A stretch of DNA of 64,000 bases. Origin: Anseranas semipalmata (taxonomy: Eukaryota > Chordata > Aves > Anseriformes > Anseranatidae). The position numbers and the translations under genes were made by a program. The notes beneath the pieces are model-generated. The model ran no database searches, was not told where the DNA came from, and was given only the letters and a program-made list of their open reading frames with translations. Below are positions 47,001-57,965 of the stretch, one piece after another. Location of the stretch: assembly GCA_013399115.1 (NCBI GenBank), contig VXAA01006528.1, forward strand, positions 381,635 to 445,634. Direction: 5' to 3'. Each line of letters starts with the position of its first letter. Position 1 is the first letter of the stretch.

Positions 47001-50000
47001 ACTTCTTCCCATGCAAGCACTGCCACTCACTGCTTCTGTTCACCAGCCAATAATCCTCTTCACCATCCTTTGAGGACCAGTACTGATTCCCAAGATTCTC
47101 CCCAAATTTTCCTACCAAAAAAACAAGCCCAATCACATCAGAAATGCTTTCTCAGAAACAGTTACCAGCTCTTTGCCAGTTAAGAAACCTCATTGCTAAC
47201 TATATCTTTTCCCTTCCTCACCCATGCTTCCAATCTGAAGTTCTTCTCATAACAGATCCCTCTCTTTCTAAAAGGGTCTCCTTCTCTTAAAGGAAAGATT
47301 TCTTTCCTTATTTTCTGCCAATGAAGCTTCTTATTTCATGATATTTGCACTTCAGAAATAGGAGCTGTTTAGTGTTACTTCTTCATTTTCCTACAATCAA
47401 TCGCATTCACACTCGAATCTCAAAAGATACCTTCTACGATATGCCCATCAACAAGCTAATTTGAGTATAAGTACTTCTTCACCAAACGAGAGCAACTCTT
47501 TATGACATTATCCATCCAACACCTTTCCGGAGTGATTACAGCACTTTTACTTCTTAAAAGATTTCTAGTTACTTTTCCAAAGAAACCTTTGGGCCCAAGG
47601 CAGAGTTTTTTTTCCTAACAGAATCAAAGAGCAGATACCTCTCTGCTTAGACTGACATCTGCTCCATCAATGAAACAGTCTGTGGCACGTCAGTGACCAG
47701 ACGTCACCTTGAGAACAGTTCTAGATATATGACTTCATTTTCCTCAGCCTCCTTTTAAAGTCATTTCCCTAAGTGCTGACTTGCAAATAGTCATTACGAA
47801 TGGAAATACTGGCTTCACAATAATACCAGAACAAATTTGTACACTATACTTTTCAAACCTCCCTCCCCACCACAAAACTGCCAGGACCACAAACATTCAT
47901 AAATTCTGATAGTCTAACTGCTCTGTTTGTGAAATACTAACACAATAAATATTCTCACAGACCAATGCCTTCAGCAGCAGTTAATCCCCTCATCCCAGCT
48001 AACAAAGTAAGCATGAAGCATAATGAAGGGCATGATTTTGGCTATGGCTTGTTATTTCTTTCTTTTCTTAAATTGTCCATATGCTAGAAAGAACAAAGAA
48101 AACCCTACCTCGTGCTCAGCAACCTAAGCAGGAGTTGGGAGCTTCTCACCCTCCCTCTCTCAAAGTCACACAAAGTCTGAATTTGGTCTAGGACCAACAA
48201 AATCCAAGATGCCACTTTCAAAAGTGCTGTTGTTGAAGCAAAACCAAAGAAACCCAGTCATCGGGCCAAGGAGACAGAGAGAACTGAACTGTGGAGAACA
48301 AGAACTTTCTAGCTGGGCTTGGTGCTGAGTTACTGGAATGACTGGTATATTATATACATCACATTGATAATCAGAGAGGCTATTACTGCTGCACTAACAC
48401 AGAGCAGAAGTGCAACAGCTTTACCTTCTTTTCTACAAGGAATGTCCTGTTATGCCTCTTAGGCCCATCAGGCACATCTTATTCAGCTTTGATGGCAGAT
48501 CTAAAAGTAAATTCCTAGAAGTAAAATAAAACCAGGTATTTCCATTTTAAAATGTGTATTAATTCAGAATAAGGATCACATTATTTGATAAATTAAGAAT
48601 GGCATTGAACTCAGAAGACACTACATTACGCACATGGGGTTTCTCTTTAACACACTTTACATCTAAATCCTTCATCCCCTCCTCTCCCTGATGGCACAGC
48701 ATGGTAGATTCCCTCAATAAAGTGATTATCTGGAGGATTTAGATGGAGGAAAAATAAGAACTCCTTCATTAGCATCTGCTGTCTCAAAAAGTGCTGTTCT
48801 GTCTTAACCATCAGTTGCATTTGCACCCAAACTCTAACCTACCCCATTTTGAAAAAGCCCAGTGACAGCACCACAGCTAGTCAAAAGGAAGGACCATGGA
48901 AACAGAATTTAATCCGCCAGCCAAGTGTGAAGAACAGACCTTTGGCACTCCTGTTTCCTCCCCCAGCTCTTTCCGCAGTGCACACACTCCCATTTGTAGA
49001 GGAGGGATTCTGTAATACGCATTTCAAGCCACTCAGTGTTATTTTCCAGACAGTTTTCTCCACACTAGATCCCTGATGGAAGTCATGCCTGTAAAACAAA
49101 GTGACTTGTTTGCATCTCTTCCTCCAGGGCTGACTGAATAGACAAAACTCATCCATAGGAAGAGAAAATGATTCCAACACGTGTGAGAGTCCAACATCTG
49201 AAGCTGGTTGAGAAGGTAGAGCTATCACTTTGTATAAGAAAAGAACAATGTGACAATTGTGTCAGGAACAGTGGGAGTGGGAGAATCAGACAATATCGCC
49301 ACACCCGCTGGCTAAGAAACAAGGGAAAATTTCTTTTGCTGTGAGGCACACACTGACTTGTCATTAAGATCTGCTTCTCCTTGGTTATCTCCAGAGGAGG
49401 GCAATAGTCACAGCCATTTGGGGTGCTAGGGGGAGGAGGGGGATGCCTCTCTGGATGGGGAAGTTCATAAGATCTTTTCCAAATCTCTTAATTAACACCA
49501 ACTTCTTGCCCTAGTAGTTTATAGACATAACTTGTTGCTGGACAAATCTCAGCCACTGCATCTCCCATGAAGTGGATCCAGCTCCTTCCAATCCACAGCC
49601 ACCCGGACTACTTCAAGGAAAAGAAGCTTACTTGGCTGCACAAACAGCAGAGTTTCAGAAGGCCACATCCATGAGTGCTCTTTGCATTAGTCACTCACAG
49701 GTATGGCTGGGATGCCAGTCCCACTTCTACTCTCTGGGCAGCCCTCAAGGCCCGGGTACAGTCCGGACCCAAAATATTGATCAGTCGTTGTCATCCCATT
49801 GACTTACTGAGAGATCAGCACCATGGCTCTTAGCAAAAACACAGTCAAAGACGCACTGTAGCCCAATTTGTCCACTCCTTCCCCTCCAAACCTCATTTTC
49901 CTACCACACAGTCCCACCACACTCGCACTAAACTGCAATTTACCTTCAACCCAACTCTACTTTTAAGGCACCTCCTCACACTCACGAACAACACATACAA

Positions 50001-53000
50001 ATAATTCGCATATTTGGATCTGTCTCAGTTGGGTAGAAACTCTGAAGGATCATTGAAGAGATGAGCCTAGAAAAGGTGTCAACAAAGCCATGCAGCTCTG
50101 GCTTCAGAATTAGCCGAACGCTAACACACAAAGGTGGGAACTTGGTCCCATTGTAAAGGCTTGCATTACTTACTGGAACGAGTCTTTTTGGTGCATGGTA
50201 AGGATGACAGATCACCAGCATTTCCATCCCATGACAAATTTTTTTGACTTCTTTCTCAAAGGGCTGTCAGTGCTCTTGCTTTGCAGAAAAGCCTTCTGCT
50301 TCAGGGTTCTGTGTGGGATTCTTTTCTCACATACCTTCAGATCATTACAGATACAACATCACCATTATTATTTCTAGATATGTTACTCTCACGCTCTAGG
50401 ACATTAAAATTTCCAGCCATTTAAAACTTCACTGCATGAATGAATCAGATAGTACTTCTGAAATCTACAAGCTTCCACAAGCATCATTGCAATTTCATAG
50501 TGCTTGGACTCCAGGCTACTCTCATACTACCTTTTCAATACAGAAACAGTTCAGTAAGCAAAAAGTTACATCCTGTCAATAGCAGAGAGCTTCTCTAAGG
50601 CTTCCACTTCTTAAAGCAGTAAGATCAGGGGTAATTATATCTCTGCAATTTTTGTTACAGGATAGTTCATAAAAGTTTAAACCTATCTATAGCAGTTGGG
50701 GTATAGAGAATGATCTATCCTTCAACTTATCCACAGATCTGTCCTCAAATTGACTGTGCTTTATAATAATTATTTGCTGGAAGAAAGCAATGCTTATCAA
50801 GATAACTACTTCTTACCTTCACAAATGGGTTTAACATTTGCTTCTTCTGCTCTTCCTGCTACAGGCTTTATTTCCCTAGATGGTTTTGAAACTGGCTTTA
50901 TCTGTTTTGTAAGGTGGCCTTTGAATAATAAACAATAGTAGCTACTACATGTAGTGTCTCCCATGTTAAAATCACAGCTCTTTAAAAATTTTAGAAAGGG
51001 TGTGCTGAGTCACAGGGAATCTATAGATGGTAGTATATCCATTTTAGCATACAGATATATAAAAACCTGTTACAAACAAAAAGCAAAGAAAGATAAGTCA
51101 GAAAGCCAGTATGATCTGCATGTGATTAGACTAAATATTTTTCTGATTAATGATTTTCTTCAAGATGCAGTTCTGCTGCATGAACAAAATCTTCACGGCA
51201 GGAAGTTCCCATGCTATCAAGTACTTTTTTATTTTTATTTTAACTTGTGTTAAGATTATCACAGACTTCTGGGATGCCTCTTTGCAGGAAACATAACTCA
51301 TACAGTTGTGGACAGCAACATCCCTTTTACAAATGATTGGCATTGTCCTTAATCAATCCTGTAGAAGCTCAGGTGGGATCTCTCCTTGCTCATGACTGAA
51401 CAAAGAAAATAAACCAAACACCACCAAATCAAAGCTCTGCTTTAAACTATTAAAAGAGGAACCTTGCCCCCTCTGTTTTCCTTCAGTATCATTCCTTCAC
51501 CCTTTGAGGAGCAGCAATCCTCCTTCTGAGTAGGATAGATCTGATCTCCCCAGAGCTGCAAAAAAGAATGAATGTTGCCGAGAGATGAAGGAACAGATTC
51601 AGGTCTCAGGATGGGCAAGCCACATTGCATATTTTACCTGTTGTTTTTTTTTTTCCTTTTTTTTCAGCTACTGAGTTACACTTCTGTAGTTAGCTGCATC
51701 TTACGCTTCTTCCTACTTTTGAATCTCTTACATGCTTTCTCACGGAGTCTGTCTTGCCCCGTCTTTAAGGACCAGAGAGAGAATTAGTTCACTAGAACTT
51801 GAAAGCTGCTACTCAAAATTGAGTTTTCTGCGACAAGGCACACAGTACAAACAAGAGACCAACCTGTCAGGGTTTAAAAAAAAAAAAAAAAGAAGGCAAA
51901 ACAACAAACCATATGTACCAAAGTTACTTAAGCTTCTCCTTACTGTTTGCCTTTTGTACTGCACATGCCATCTGTTTTGATCAAACTGTCTCATATTACC
52001 GTTAGATATCCTACTACCACGAAGGGCCCTGTAAGTATAGCCAGAATCCTCTCAAGAACTCCATTAAGGTTGAAATCATTGTCTGCCTCCTTATTCTAAG
52101 CAGCCTTGATACAAATTCTGGAAGTGGGAGAACACTTCTGCAACTTTCGCATTTTGCTTTGCCTTTTTTTTTTTTCTTATTAAACTACTTACAGCAAATT
52201 GATATATCAGCAGTTTAGCATGACTGCACCTAAACCACTCATTTTATTTTCAGTGACTGAGAATATAGCTAAGGCTTCTGTTTCTTTTTGTACTCCTGGA
52301 TAGCCACTTCAGCAGCCTGGACACCACATTCCATTATTTTGTTTTCAGATGTAGAATCAAGCATTAAGAGCCCTTCTTTCCCCAAACATGTTTTCTGTAG
52401 TTAATGCAAAGTCATCTCATGCTTTGAGAAACATTTTGCATTAATGCCAATACTAAGTCTCTTAGTTATTCATTAAAATGTACCTCTATTTGCAGACTTG
52501 CTATTAGATGCGACGAGCTTAAGTCTGCTTGGAGGACGATATTGAGGGTGAAGCACTTCAATCATTTCTTTAAATTGCTCATTTTAAACTATGCTGAAGG
52601 CCTTGTTAGCATAAAGAAGGCTACAGCTCTCTTATCAAGTTCAAGCCTGCCTTTCAATCTCTTAAGGCAGAACAGATTGATCATCCTCCTTTGGGGGAAT
52701 GGGATTCAAAGATAAACAGACTGCTAGTGATAGAAACTGTTGTGGAAGAGCTGATGGTAGTAGTCTTAGGGGCTTACTTAGGGGCTTAAGTAACCATCAC
52801 TACATTTCAATGACAATGCCATAAAAAGCATCTTGCAGAGTCAAATTTAGCATTCTGTTCTTCTTCAAAAGATGTATTTAATCTCTGGAAGTCCAAAAGA
52901 CACAGATTTTCAGCACTTTCTGAAATGAGCAAGAATCCTATCTTGCTAATTCTCCACCACGTTTGTTTCATTTTTACGGAATAATCCTGTAATGACTTAG

Positions 53001-56000
53001 TACCATTCAGTCTCCTCTTTCCTATTATTCCAATTTCGTTTCAAGTTGACAGCTGTAACTGTGCCGCCCACCCCGTCACTCCACTCCGTGGAGTTGTCAA
53101 AGCATCTGAATTGAGCCTGGGTCTCAGATCCCTGAAGATTTTAAGCTTAGGGATTTTAGTAGCATCCAGAAAGTATTGTAATCTGGACTCCTGCAGAACA
53201 CTCTGTCCCCTCTTCTCCAGTGCATGAGATGGTTGCTACTGCCAGCTGCCACCAGCCATCCAGCCATGCTGACCTGACCTCCATATACCAACTCTTAAAG
53301 TCTTCCCAATAGCTTTAGAACCTCTCTCAAGCTCCACCTTTACAAGCTTTCAAATTCAGCTTCCAGAGGACCACGAGAGCTAAAACAAGCAAGCAGTTTC
53401 TTACAAAGAGTGTGCTACATTTACAAAAATCCACTTTACTTGGACATGTCTCTACAATAACCAACATATGCAGGCAAAATTCCTCCGTCTCCCCCAGGCT
53501 CTGTATCCCCATATCTGCAGACCATCCACCCACTCCTTTACCTCTCCACTCCTGCTTAATCTTCCTAACAATGAATCACTGCTCCCACAGCCCTTCAAGA
53601 GAGTTATCTGAAACTAAACTAGACCTAGCATACTCTCTCAGATGGCCTCTGGGACAACTTCAAAGTACCATGAGATGATTTGCTGCTTAACAAGAATCCT
53701 GTCACTCTCAAAGTAACTGGAGAAAACTTGATTCTTTGTGTTATAGCTAGTATCTTGGTGTAAACTTATCTGAATGGAGGCCCAGCACAATGGAGCCCGC
53801 GTGACATCTCTCCTGTTAATAAGATCAAACCCTTACAGCCAGCAGAGGAACAAATGCAATGCAGCGTCCAAACCCTAAGCTGCATCCCAGAGCCACCGCA
53901 CGCAGCAAAGGACAATACAGTATGCAGCAAGACCCTTCTTTGCAAATGTATACAACTGCTTAACTAATACAAGTTAGGAATGTATTAGTTAATCCAAATC
54001 GAATACTCCTAAATCAAATACATTCTTACATAGATATTCAGCCATCCATTTCCACTGTTGAGGATCCAGATTAATCACAGTAATAAGTTTAAAAGAAGTC
54101 GGGGAACACGCAAATGCACCTCACGATTAAGCTTTTGTCTGCATTTTCAATTTCAGGCCAGACTGACATGCAATCACTATCAAAGCTCTGTCCAGGGCAC
54201 ACACCTTACAGAGTACTCCCTATTTGCAACTCAATCCCATTCCTGTCCCAGACATTCCCTAAGGCTCTGTTGCCCATGAGAAATTTCATATACTGGACAA
54301 CTTACAGTTTGATTATGGGCAAGGAGACCATGACCTTGATAACGACATTCCACCCCATGTATTTGTGTTCTTTCTACTGCTATCACAGTAAATGAGACAA
54401 CTTGGATATGCAATTTTTCACACATTTGTTATACAAAAGTACATAATCTGAATAATGAGCTAACATATTAGAGGTTATTACCATCTCCTGGCAACATAAA
54501 CTCTCCTCAGAAACTGAGATATCCCAAAGGGCAGGCCTAGCTAACCAAGGGGTCATCTCAGAGAACCTAAACAACATTTCTGTTTAAAGGTAAAGAAAAA
54601 AAGGCACACAATTTCAACACATGCTCTCACCCAGAAAATGCTGGTAATGAAGAAACAAATAGAGGAGATACTATTGGTTAATTGAGTGTTTAAATTGGTC
54701 ATTCTGTCTACCACGACATATATATCAAAAGCCCTCCTTAGATGTCCAAGAGTTAAACTCCTATAGATATTATGTCAGATTGGCTCTGATAGAATATTTA
54801 TGTTTTAAGCAGTAATGCTATGTATTAAAATCTCAATAGCTGCAGGTGATGAACCTGGTCTTTACTGCAGCTTCCACCGCAGATTACTTACGTGAATTCA
54901 GTTAACATACACAAGGTTAGAACTTCCATCACTCCAAAACACAACCCTACGAAGTACACGCAGCCTCTTGATCTCCTCACATACCGAAATCAGCACCAAA
55001 AGGGCAGGACTTCCTAAGAGGACCAGACTGTTACCCGTTGGTGTCTTCTGTCACTACCTGTACTGCCCAGCAGCCAAGAGTCTGCTAAGGTCAGTGCTTT
55101 CCCTCTGCAGGATGCGGTACGTTGCTACTCTCCTCGTGAAGGAGGTCGGACGGGTCCCTGCTCCCATGGGTTAGGAATATGACAGAGAGGGATGCAGAGC
55201 TCGCTCTGAAGTGACTTCAGATCACAGCCCAGCTGCACTGCTAGCAAGGTACAGAGGGGATTTAACTGCTATGGGTTGGTAGATCTGTTCTCCAAGGCTG
55301 TTTCCAGCAGGTCTCCTCTGGGTCTCAGCCACAGTTTACCTGTTTTTTGCACCTGCACATCCCTTCAGTCTCTACAAAATAATGAACTCTCCCAAGTGCC
55401 CCATTCACCATATAGCTCGCCACAGCTAAACTTAATAGCAAGTCACCCTGTTTGAGAGCATTTCGAAAGACATGGCAGAAAGGCTTGGCAGAAATTTCTC
55501 ATGGGTTATTTCCCAGATTCCCCCAGTGAGGGCTGGGGGAGAGAGGTGGGGAGGGAAGAAAAGCTGCTTATCTTCTTTCTCCAAATCCCCCAAATCCAAA
55601 GATGTCTTTTTTGCGTCCCCTCGAGAAGACTGAATCCACAGGCACTTTTCACCACTGCTGCTTCTGCACAGCCATTAACTGGCCCAGGTAATATTTTTTC
55701 TATAACCACAACAGTACCACAGTTGCCCTCAGCTGGTTTCCAAATACAGAGAGTGAAAGCTCACCTCCCTTGCACAACGGATGGACCTTTTCTTTTTTAA
55801 GAATTCATGCTCAATTGTCATGTCAGCAACAACTCAAAGCAGAAGCTTTGATCAGCTAGCATGGAAAAAAGAATTGTTTGTGGAAAGATTTCTCTTAACC
55901 ACAGAGAGTAAGGGAGATTCTTTCACTCCACCTTCCACAAATTACAAACTGGCTTGCCACTCTCAAAAGCACAGTACCAACCCAAGAGCTCCTACAAAAC

Positions 56001-57965
56001 AACATCAGAACATCTGTGTCTTTGTAGCACTGAAGTAATGAGTTTGACACACTCAGCTGAGTCTGCCATAACGAACAAGTTTCCTCTCCGTCAACACTGC
56101 AAGCAACTGCTTTGCTGATCAGAACAGTCGGCTTTCCCAGATAAGGCAGCTCCTTCCTGGAAATGGAAGATAGAGCTGCCTTATCTCAGGAAAGGGAAGA
56201 AAAAAAGGTTACTCTTCACTAAGTGGCAAAGTTCTCACCCTGAAAGCTCTGCCCCTTGATTGGCATGGAACAACCAAGGTCACAGAACTTTTAATCAGAC
56301 GTCTGCATAATTACTAAATCGTTATTAATTATATCAGAGAGGCAAGACCTCAGAGGAAAGGCAAAGCAAACAAAGAGCCCAACGAAGCCTCCTCTGTTGT
56401 TGGAAAAAATTGGTAATTAAAAGTCATGAGTGCACGGAAGAGCGAGGGAACAGCATCACAGTCACTGTTCAGGACTCAGAAGTGACTTGCATACAGAACA
56501 GCAGCCTTGCCTCCCTAGGGAAATTACAGAGTACTGCATTACAAAGCAGTGAGTACGAAAAAAGGCGATGGGAGGGAGAAAGAACCTCTCCTGCTTTATC
56601 AATAGCTTTCTTTGCCCTGCAGAGAGAGACAATCAGTCCCAGGTTTGAGGGGTGCCTTCCACATGTTTCGGGCAGTTCTGGAAAGTCTTTTCCCATCCTT
56701 ATATCATGAGGAGTTCCCATACTGAGAAGCACACAAAACAATGAGGCCTTGTGTTCAACTTAGTCCAGTCTGCACACAGCCCTTGTCCAGGAGTCCTTTG
56801 GCCCTTGTACAAACAAAGATTATTCCTATGAAAAGCCTTTATTTACCTCAATGACCTGAGCTCAACCTTCGTGACTACTCTTTCCCCTGAGTCTATCTTT
56901 CAAAGGATTGCTATCAAAAATTGAAGAACTTCAATTTGCCCTTAAAAAAAAAAAAAGCTCAAAAGAAGAAAGGACGTCATAGTGCTGCTCACACCATAAT
57001 AAATCATACTAGGCAGTCATGATCCCTACTGGAACCAAAGCAAGCGCTTTTGCTTACCAGTCTCTAAGAAGATAAATGTTGATCTCCTGTTTCTACACCA
57101 ATGATATGACATGCTGTCTCAGGACACTGAGATACCAAATTTGTCTTCAGATGAAAAAGGCACTGCTTTAACTACCATTTGCAAGAAAACACAAAAATCT
57201 CCTTGACCTGCTATATATGTAGTCTTACAGACCTAACCCTAAAGATGACTGTATGCGAGAAGTAGCAAGCCTGGGTTGAATCCCTGAACAGATTAGATTA
57301 GACCATGGTGAGAAGAACAGGCACTCTCAAGCACTCCGCCCTCCCAACATACAAAAACAGAAGTACAAAACACAAGATGCCCAAAGAGAACAGTTTGCAA
57401 GTCCAGAGATCAGAACATAAACATTTTCTACTCCACTGCTCCAAGTACTACAACTCAAACAGACAGATATTCAAGCTACTCTAAGTAAGAAAGTCTCCCA
57501 TTTAAAACCATGAGCAAGAAGGAATCAAAGATAACCACAGCAGAAGTAGCAATGCAATTTGTGAGGAATCTGCAACTGAATTAAAATCTAGTAACAAACA
57601 GCATCTTGCAAACAGCAGCCATTTGATTATGCTTAACTTTGATGGTACCTGATTCCAATAACCTTTTATTGAAGCGCATCTGGTCCTTCTTTATCCCTTT
57701 TCTAAAATTCCATTGCTTGCCAGTGCAATGCCCTTTCATTGCATCAGCCTTGTCACAGAAGTCCATTTCCAACCACTGAATGCGAAGCCCCAAACCCCTG
57801 CATGCCAGAACCGTACCTGTTGAAAATATCGCCTGACACCTTTTGCAGGTACTGAAATGCATCTGCCACCTGCTGAACAGCCTCCTCCCTGCGCAAGTCC
57901 GGCTGGATCAGGGGGACGGAGTACGTCTGCCCTTCCAGGAAGTGCTTCTGGGCTACTGTAGTCAT
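27409..57965 (-). CDS. WASHC1: WASHC1 (WASH1), WASH complex subunit 1, spliced
   Basis: Endosomal nucleation-promoting factor that activates Arp2/3 to make branched actin for receptor sorting and tubule fission. Coding exons in gene order: 57817-57965, 37040-37151, 36231-36377, 32428-32564, 31349-31484, 30015-30219, 29356-29520, 28851-29009, 28135-28203, 27409-27560. All have GT-AG borders and join in phase to 476 residues plus TAA, close to human WASH1. Domain order: N-terminal WASH homology region from residue 1 ([20 protein letters not shown]); helical region ([16 protein letters not shown]); a segment with Lys220, the position ubiquitinated in human WASH; polyproline region (about 300-330); WH2 (about 367-397); connector [12 protein letters not shown] (415-426); acidic tail EEDEDDWES. 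Every functional part of the VCA region is present. The ATG at 57965 lies five bases into its exon after tttag, so an untranslated exon lies further upstream. Confidence 0.96.
29356..29520 (-). CDS. WASHC1: WASHC1 coding exon 7: polyproline region
   Basis: Encodes an uninterrupted proline tract after DLQDPGLL, then [15 protein letters not shown] and a Ser/Ala-rich spacer. The DNA is a short-unit tandem repeat (ggaggcggtggg-like on the plus strand, about 29463-29505), so tract length probably varies. In WASP-family proteins such tracts recruit profilin-actin or SH3 partners. Confidence 0.9.
31349..31484 (-). CDS. WASHC1: WASHC1 coding exon 5, contains Lys220
   Basis: Encodes [19 protein letters not shown] and [17 protein letters not shown]. 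By my count the Lys in SITKRG is residue 220, the number of the lysine whose K63-linked ubiquitination by the TRIM27-MAGE-L2 ligase activates human WASH. Position and context are conserved here. Confidence 0.9.
32565..36230. other. WASHC1 intron 3, no gene seen
   Basis: A 3.7-kb intron. About 33.9-34.9 kb is AT-rich and free of obvious repeats. A purine-pyrimidine alternating (GT/GC)n stretch lies at about 34983-35010. No exon or RNA gene was recognised. Confidence 0.6.
33283..33400. mobile_element. Possible ancient CR1-related repeat fragment in WASHC1 intron 3
   Basis: The order of short blocks caggaattgccat, gatcagaccag, cagctagc and ctgccagatgct resembles a decayed interspersed repeat common in reptile genomes (antisense CR1 type). 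Recognition is from memory of the pattern, and divergence is high. Confidence 0.35.
37040..37151 (-). CDS. WASHC1: WASHC1 coding exon 2: helical segment
   Basis: 37 codons plus the last base of the split Arg codon. It encodes [19 protein letters not shown] and [16 protein letters not shown], a heptad-like helical region rich in Lys and Glu, strongly matching vertebrate WASH. The donor is AAG|gtagtg. Confidence 0.92.
45102..45794 (+). mobile_element. Avian LTR-like interspersed repeat, interrupted by a gap
   Basis: It starts TGTGGCAAGGGTTTGGTAGC and ends ACCACCACA, TG...CA boundaries as in an LTR. It contains blocks I recognise as a repeat abundant in birds: ctgcggcccgtggagaggcc, gctcggggggaggaggtag, gagtctgttttgccca and gatctccctgtccttatctc. 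No coding region is visible, so it would be a solo LTR. A 22-bp tandem duplication (agttctcactg units) lies at 45564-45605. Class assignment is from memory and target-site duplications are not evident. Confidence 0.55.
45456..45506. other. Assembly gap (51 N) inside the LTR-like repeat
   Basis: The gap falls between ccgtccccctg and gctcggggggagg. In other copies of this repeat, as I recall them, that interval holds several hundred bases of degenerate tandem units, so the true missing length is probably larger than 51. Confidence 0.9.
56132..56194. other. 63-nt near-perfect hairpin, pre-miRNA-like, in WASHC1 intron 1
   Basis: Arms AGATAAGGCAGCTC (56139-56152) and GAGCTGCCTTATCT (56173-56186) pair perfectly over 14 bp. 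Outside a 1x2 internal loop, CTTTCC (56132-56137) pairs with GGAAAG (56189-56194). Inside, CTTCC (56153-56157) pairs with GGAAG (56165-56169), leaving a 7-base loop and a 3-base bulge. In total about 25 bp pair in 63 nt. Size and shape suit a microRNA precursor, but a palindromic transposon remnant is equally possible. I do not recognise it as a named miRNA. Confidence 0.55.
57817..57965 (-). CDS. WASHC1: WASHC1 coding exon 1: WASH homology domain N-terminus
   Basis: The acceptor tttag at 57971 is followed by gcaca and ATG. The exon encodes [19 protein letters not shown], then [20 protein letters not shown], and ends AACAG|gtacgg in a split Arg codon completed by exon 2. In the family this region binds the other WASH-complex subunits. 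Upstream in-frame Met codons lie before the acceptor and are not used. Confidence 0.92.

Larger units (their letters stand above)
37152..57816. other. WASHC1 intron 1 (20.7 kb), no nested gene seen
   Basis: Bounded by the exon 1 donor at 57816 and the exon 2 acceptor at 37152. Open frames inside are short and carry no recognised domain on either strand. It contains the LTR-like element (45102-45794) and a long hairpin (56132-56194). The rest is unassigned AT-leaning sequence with scattered homopolymer runs. Confidence 0.65.

Noticed and set aside
47685..47710. Two ACGTCA half-sites suggestive of a CRE
   Set aside because: They are direct repeats, not the full TGACGTCA palindrome, and lie deep in an intron with no other regulatory sign.
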